Source of the DNA: Nymphaea colorata
Taxonomy: Eukaryota > Streptophyta > Magnoliopsida > Nymphaeales > Nymphaeaceae
NCBI RefSeq assembly: GCF_008831285.2
Contig: NC_045142.1
Location: 11,219,952 to 11,231,715, forward strand
Direction: 5' to 3'
Length of the DNA stretch: 11,764 nt
Both the position numbers and the translations under genes were made by a program. Below, in pieces: positions 7,225 through 11,764 of this stretch (position 1 is its first letter; each line of letters opens with the position of its first letter). A model generated the notes under the pieces. It worked only from the letters and a program-made list of their open reading frames with translations, was not told where the DNA came from and searched no databases.

Positions 7225-7527
7225 GTTCAAATTGTTATTGCTACTCCAAAAATTAAAAGAGAGATAGAGGACATTACAAATGAACTCTTCAATACCATTG
7301 GTATTAGGAGAGCGCCTTCTAAGAATCTAACCAACGATAAACCTCTGCCCCTTCGATTGCACCAATCATCATTTGTATTAGTTAGCATTTGGCTGTCAAC
7401 CAGCAACCAGGTTGATCCATTTGGTGCTGAGGAAATAGCCCACAGAAAAGTGGTTGGTGCAGGGAAGGGCTCAATCAGTGCCAGTGGGTGGCTGGTTATG
7501 AGTTCAAAATTTGTTATAACCTTTTAA
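7225..7527 (+). pseudogene. Unrecognised coding-like stretch, no ATG, possible exon or gene relic
   Basis: An open frame of 101 codons (from 7225) runs directly off the right edge of the hAT-type MITE and ends with TAA at 7525..7527. It has no ATG until near its end. The translation, including KREIEDITNELFNTIGIRR and VDPFGAEEIAHRKVVGAG, has a balanced amino-acid mix and a more even base composition than its flanks, unlike the other open frames here. I recognise no family. It could be a decayed gene fragment, an exon of a larger gene, or chance. Confidence 0.2.
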
Positions 7528-7530
7528 AAC

Positions 7531-8062
7531 TTGTCAAAAGTGCATTGTCTTTACAGTTTTACATATAAAGTTGCATTGATGACTATAAGCAGATTAACCA
7601 TATGCTGCATGCTGAGATACTTAATCGGTGGCACTAACCGTTCAACTTCAAAAGGAGTTTCTCTATCACCAAGAAGAAATTAAAACCAGAAACATGTCTA
7701 AAACATCATCATATACGGCATTTGATGCATGTGTACCTGAACTTCTTAATTTAATAGCAAAGAGTACTTGATCAGACTGAAATGGGGAACTCCATTTAAA
7801 AAATTAAGATCCATGAGGATCAGTTATTGATCTGGATCATATATAATTTCTCAAATAAAAGGAAAACTACCATCTAACATTTGAAGACATTGTTTATCAT
7901 GCTCTGCATAGTTGGTTTATTGCTGAGCCTCATAAAGATGGGTCAGCAACTCCCATCCTTGCTTTCTGCATCAAATTAAAGAACTGCCCGCTGCGCAGTA
8001 TATGTCACATGCCATGTACATCGTTATAACTGAAACAGCTAGCAAGGTTTACAGGCAATGCA
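7531..8062. other. Intergenic or intron-like sequence
   Basis: Moderate AT content, no long frame, no RNA gene and no clear repeat. It lies between the unrecognised coding-like stretch and the 8063..8222 element, so an intron of an unseen gene cannot be excluded. Confidence 0.35.
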
Positions 8063-8222
8063 TGGACAGAGCCAGAAAAGTCTGATTAAGGGGCATTACA
8101 TATAAAATTTTAAATTTTTAAAATGTACAATATTGTAATGAAAAAAATTGCTCAAAAATATCAACAAATAAAAAGTCTTTTACAGTTGGTGTGAACAATT
8201 GCCCACACCTGCTTCCGCCCTC
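8063..8222. mobile_element. MITE-like element with GGCGGAGCCAG-type ends
   Basis: The left end reads GGACAGAGCCAGAAAAG and the right end, reversed, GGAGGGCGGAAGCAGG, an imperfect inverted pair. The interior is AT-rich, with AAATTTTAAAATG-type words, and ends in GTGTGAACAATTGCCCACAC (8189..8208), itself an imperfect inverted repeat. From memory, short repeats that start with GCGGAGCCAG and end TGGCTCCGCC are common in plant genomes. No coding frame is present and the target duplication is unclear. Confidence 0.45.
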
Positions 8223-8527
8223 CATAGAAATAATGGCTTTTCTGAGAATTTATTTAACGCTGTTTAGGTCCAAGTATACGCGGTTTGGGTAATTGTCTAA
8301 TATCTTTAGAGAGAAAGGAGTGGCAAGACCATAATTCAAACACGAAGCGTGGGGTGTTTATATGAAAATGGCTGTCTTCGTGTTTCTGAAAAAGGGTTTG
8401 TGATCAGTATTTTATGAGATGATGCACGTTAGTAGGAAACTTCTGCGCACGGAGGCTTTGGGTGCGCACCGACTTTGATTCCCTGCCCGGGGAGGAAATA
8501 TTTCTCTTCCTTTCTCTCTTTCTTTTT
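8223..8527. other. Intergenic sequence, nothing recognised
   Basis: No frame with a recognisable product. 8440..8495 is relatively GC-rich (GGTGCGCACC, CTGCCCGGGGAGG). Confidence 0.4.
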
Positions 8528-8570
8528 TATATATATATATATATATATATAGATATATATATATATATAT
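8528..8570. repeat. (TA)n microsatellite with one G interruption
   Basis: Alternating TA of about 43 bases, interrupted by a single G at 8552. It follows a T/C-rich run. Confidence 0.95.
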
Positions 8571-8581
8571 GAGGCATGAGT

Positions 8582-8604
8582 CCAGGTGAGGCAAGGTTAC
8601 CTGG
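8582..8604. repeat. Small inverted repeat CCAGGT..ACCTGG
   Basis: Six-base arms around an 11-base loop just after the TA microsatellite. A direct repeat, ACTAATCTGG, follows at 8633..8642 and 8646..8655. It is too short to call a terminator or hairpin RNA. Confidence 0.35.
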
Positions 8605-8655
8605 CCACCCTTTTTAATATCTTTATTTTATCACTAATCTGGATTACTAATCTGG

Positions 8656-9717
8656 GTGTCGGCTCCCTACCACCTTCCACACGGGATGCAAACTATTTTG
8701 GGGATAAGAAATGAGACATTATTGTCGGTTTAATTCTACGTAGCCGGTTATTTATTTTTGTAGCAGCTTAAAAATGCTGCACAGGCTGTTGCATTTATTA
8801 ACCTTTTTTTTCAAAGTTTTCTTTCTCTCTCTAATTATAACAATGTTTCACTTTTTATAAATTTGAAAACTTTATTTTCAATTTTCTGTCGGATCTCTAT
8901 CTCTCTTTCTCATTTTCGTTCATGTTCATGACCAGCCCCTCTCTCTCATATGTTGGTGTCTAAAGTATTGAAAAAACACTTAATAATTTGAAAAATGACA
9001 TTTCAACTCGACAAAGCTCAATGTCATTTTGAAAAAGATCTCAATGAGCAAGTGGCTTTGTCCGAAAAAGTAATACATCCTCTGTCCTCGAGAGTCTCAA
9101 AGTTGAAGCCCGTGACATGAAATGTACAAAACTTTGTACTTATCCTTCTTTCAAAATGCAAAGTCTGTTCGTTCATTTTCGTAAAAGATAAGATCAATAT
9201 TACTGTCATTTTGCGCCACGGGACTAAGATTTTAAAGTTTTGAGTTAAGCCTTTGGACTGGGAACTGAATTATTATACAACACTAACAAAAAAAAAAAAG
9301 GTTGGGGCGCCCATCGAATCGGAATTGGCCGTTATTGAGATTTTAATCATTTTCTGTTAAAAAAGTTGAAAATTTATATTATGTTGATGAGAAATTAAGT
9401 TAAATACATTGTTCCATTCGGACAAGAAATCGGTCTATTTAAAGGGAAGCATATCGAATACCCTGGAATCATTGGAAGGAACGGCCTAATATACGTCTCT
9501 TATTGATCCCTTTCTTGTGCTGAAAAGCCAACTGGATTTCTTGTGCTCACACTGTATTTATAATTGTTTTTTCTTTGGAATCTATGAATTTATTACTTGC
9601 TCTCTCTCTTGCTCCTGGTAAAAAATACCAATAAACTAGTACTGTTACAAGCATCGTAAAATTTCCTTCAACTGAAGACATCACTGACATCCCTATATAG
9701 AGTGAAGGACGTACAAT
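8656..9717. other. AT-rich intergenic sequence
   Basis: No convincing gene. 9000..9200 is a denser stretch that may be a decayed repeat. Its minus-strand frame has no domain. The palindrome GGGCGCCC lies at 9305..9312 after a poly-A run. A 47-codon minus-strand frame from an ATG at about 9690 has one hydrophobic segment but its tail comes from a CT-repeat, so it is not called. Confidence 0.4.
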
Positions 9718-9778
9718 GGGTCGAGCCAATTTCAACTCGACTCAACCTTGCCTGTGTAAACTTACTCGAGCTCGACGC
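9718..9778. repeat. Diverged fragment of the CTCGAG-rich repeat family
   Basis: GGGTCGAGCC, CAACTCGACTCAACC and TACTCGAGCTCGACG occur within 61 bases, the same vocabulary as the element at 1771..2240. The copy is short and decayed with no clear ends. The following 9779..9850 may be part of it. Confidence 0.45.
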
Positions 9779-10103
9779 TTTAATTAATGAACCAAGTTCG
9801 AACTGAGTTAAAACTTAGGTTATAAAGGAAACTCTCGTAAACATGTCTCAGCTCCTACCTCCTTTATTTGTTAAACTTTATGGGTATGTTTATAAGTTTT
9901 GATGAATTTTAACACCCTTTTGTAGTTTTCATTTTCATTGAAAAAAATATAGGAATCAAGTGATATAAGCTTAAATAAGTCTCATTAAGGCTTAATTTAG
10001 AGTAATATGTGACTCGAGGTCCTTTTGCTGGTTGTATATTCTTATATATATAGTGATTGTTTTTAGCATAGTTTTTAATTTTCTGCACGTGAACAGGTGT
10101 CTA

Positions 10104-10136
10104 ACACACACATACATACATATATATATATATATA
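10104..10136. repeat. Compound (CA)n(CATA)n(TA)n microsatellite
   Basis: CA, then CATA, then TA units in order, 48 bases before a second pure TA array. Confidence 0.9.
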
Positions 10137-10182
10137 CAAAGATGAAATTCATAGGAATCCTTCCACACATAGCCCAATGCAT

Positions 10183-10185
<3 letters not shown>

Positions 10186-10213
<28 letters not shown>
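10186..10213. repeat. (TA)14 microsatellite
   Basis: A pure 28-base TA run. Confidence 0.95.
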
Positions 10214-10217
<4 letters not shown>

Positions 10218-10254
10218 TTACTTCGTACTGCTTATGTACTTTATTAGCATCGAT

Positions 10255-10460
10255 TCAGCGTTCAGGATGGGACCCACCAATGGTTCCACACGTTGACCCA
10301 GATAGTTTGGCAGGCTGACTGGTTGCCGTTCAAGGCAATGGAGAAATGAGACCATCGTTTGGAAAGGAAGGGGGGATATTCAGGGTCGGTTAACGAGGGG
10401 GAGGAAAGCGATCTCACCCTCAGAGACATCCATGTCCGTCCATCTCAATCGGTAAACCAG
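10255..10460. promoter_or_regulatory. GC-richer patch with TCP- and WRKY-type sites
   Basis: GGGACCCAC (10269..10277), read in reverse as GTGGGTCCC, fits the TCP-factor consensus, and TTGACC (10293..10298) fits a W-box. The patch stands out from AT-rich flanks but has no TATA site or downstream gene in view. A promoter role is speculative. Confidence 0.2.
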
Positions 10461-10529
10461 AAATGTAGAAGGCCCATTAGCGTTCTTGCATGAATATCTG
10501 TTATCTATTTATTGTATGTTCACAAATCT

Positions 10530-10675
10530 TAGCATTTGATCAGATCCAAATAGGAATCTACAAAAAAAAAAATCTATGCCATATCAACATTTGATTTTTA
10601 TATGTATATCCCAATCCATTTGATCAAATACTTATTTAAAATCAAATCAAATTGCTTCCGGGTAATCAAATGCCC
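10530..10675. mobile_element. Possible MITE with GCATTTGAT terminal inverted repeats
   Basis: GCATTTGAT at 10532..10540 is mirrored exactly by ATCAAATGC at 10665..10673. Between them lies AT-rich non-coding sequence containing a perfect 12-base palindrome, ATTTGATCAAAT (10618..10629). The size and structure suit a small non-autonomous DNA transposon. No target-site duplication is visible, so confidence is modest. Confidence 0.35.
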
Positions 10676-11384
10676 CCCAGTTTTCTAAAAATTTAAAACT
10701 ACAACTAAATAGTTCAAAAATTTTACTTCACCCCTGGTAAAGATTTTAAAAATTATGTGATTGCTTTCATTTTCAAACAATTTTGTATTTGCCACTGAAT
10801 TTAAAACGGATATATTAACATCCGGAGACATTATTGCTTGGAAGTGTATGCTTCACACCTGTGTTCTTTAGTGGTGGTGGGGAATATAAGTTTTTGTTCC
10901 CATTTTAGTTGGAATCGAGAAGCCCTCCCAATTGTTACTAGCATATCTCCAAGAACATGCACGAAAAGATGCTAATGTACATCATATGTCCTTTCATATT
11001 TGTGTGAAAATTTGTCGTATATCCGCAACCGCTCTTTATTTCCATAGAACCTCTCCGCCAACAGGAACTAGATGTTGGACCTTATTGGAGAGATATACAT
11101 GTTTCCTTTTCATAATTATAACTTTTCCTATGAAAAAGAAAATTACCATAAAGTTGCACTGGTTTTTATTTGTACCTGTAAAATATTGTAGAACTTCAAG
11201 GCTTAGATTCGTTTAATATTCATTACTAACTTCCTTCCGATATAAGTTTGTAAACATCGATGCATGAAATACAATTCCCTTTCTCTATAGAATTTTCATG
11301 ATGCAATGATTGGGCTACAACTGTTTTAGAAGTACCTGTTTAACAAACAGGACTGAGATATTTTCACATAGTATTTTTCAAGCA
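10676..11384. other. AT-rich intergenic sequence
   Basis: A 94-codon frame at 10932..11216 begins with TTG and shows no recognisable domain. Base composition around 10920..11100 is somewhat more even. Nothing else was recognised. Confidence 0.4.
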
Positions 11385-11411
11385 CGTACGGGGCCGAGGC
11401 ACAGTGGGCGC

Positions 11412-11431
11412 GTGTGGTCAGTTGCCCACAC
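11412..11431. repeat. Second copy of the GTGTG..TTGCCCACAC motif
   Basis: GTGTGGTCAGTTGCCCACAC matches the right-hand part of the 8063..8222 element at 17 of 20 positions. It is followed by the AT-rich stretch ACAAAATTTATATAATTTT. It is probably a decayed, partial relative, with surrounding remnants about 11385..11460. Confidence 0.45.
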
Positions 11432-11764
11432 AGCCCCACAAAATTTATATAATTTTAATTGATGATCTCTAGTAATTTGTTTATATATTCATATACTAGT
11501 GCTCCTTGATTATTTGTCCAATACCATTTTAATCATTTTATTACATTTGAGATTTTGTGAAATGAGTGCCCTTCATACCCTAGATGAAAACTAATTGAAT
11601 GTCAACATTATATACAGGTTCCTCCTATAATTACTTCACAGTATATGATTTTTTTTTTCTTTTTTTAAAAGATGTGAAACACATCATGAACCATCAAGAT
11701 GCTTCTCTCTTGTATATACATATATACAGACACATACCTTGGATTTCTTTCATTTGGGTGTAGA
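11432..11764. other. AT-rich window end
   Basis: No gene. A T-rich run lies at 11649..11667 and short TATA-type repeats at 11713..11727. Confidence 0.45.

Noticed and set aside
8412-8594. Minus-strand frame with alternating Tyr-Ile, and similar frames at 9992..10177 and 10097..10318
   Set aside because: They are translations of TA microsatellites.
9547-9735. 62-codon minus-strand frame with a hydrophobic segment
   Set aside because: Starts at TTG. The part after an internal ATG is 47 residues, and its RERAS stretch comes from a CT repeat.
10932-11216. 94-codon plus-strand frame
   Set aside because: TTG start, no recognisable domain, and a Phe/Lys/Ile-rich end typical of AT-rich intergenic DNA.

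Overview
The window looks like nuclear DNA from a flowering plant. It is AT-rich, has many CT, TA and GA microsatellites, carries several short inverted-repeat transposon relics, and holds one plant-specific gene. I cannot name the species from sequence alone. The one secure gene is an intronless 176-residue protein on the minus strand (5871..6401). It belongs to the plant PADRE/DUF4228 family, with an N-terminal acylation motif of Gly2 followed by several cysteines. No phage, bacterial, organellar or viral gene was recognised, and I see no evidence of a new multi-gene system.

Layout, left to right. 1..560 is AT-rich repeat debris. 560..1140 is a more balanced stretch with a TATA-like site and two very small open frames of doubtful meaning. 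1440..1770 has a CT microsatellite, then a clean TATATAAA promoter-like site with an ATG-free pyrimidine-rich leader, possibly part of an LTR. 1771..2240 is a CTCGAG/GAGCTC-rich repeat element that includes a near-perfect 36-bp tandem duplication. 2476..3330 is a strongly G-depleted tract: 211 bases contain a single G. 3330..3660 has a polypurine run abutting TGTCGACA, a weak retroelement signature. 3660..5550 is mostly non-coding, with purine-rich and microsatellite segments and a palindromic G-box.

5557..5604 is a (CT)24 tract. Next comes the PADRE gene with its leader and promoter region (5871..about 6870, read leftward). The leader contains a 48-bp tandem duplication and two short upstream ORFs joined by an overlapping stop/start. 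Just upstream of the promoter lies a 275-bp hAT-type MITE (6950..7224), with terminal inverted repeats and 8-bp target-site duplications that match at 7 of 8 positions. It is built of palindromic GTATCG/CGATAC units.

Right of that, 7225..7527 is an unrecognised coding-like stretch without an ATG. 8063..8222 and 10530..10675 are probable MITE-like elements, and the rest is AT-rich intergenic sequence with TA microsatellites. A GC-richer patch at 10255..10460 carries TCP- and WRKY-type sites.

Only the PADRE gene and its control region form a functional unit. The interesting part of the window is that gene's leader and the transposon next to it. Everything else is repeat-derived or unexplained intergenic DNA.
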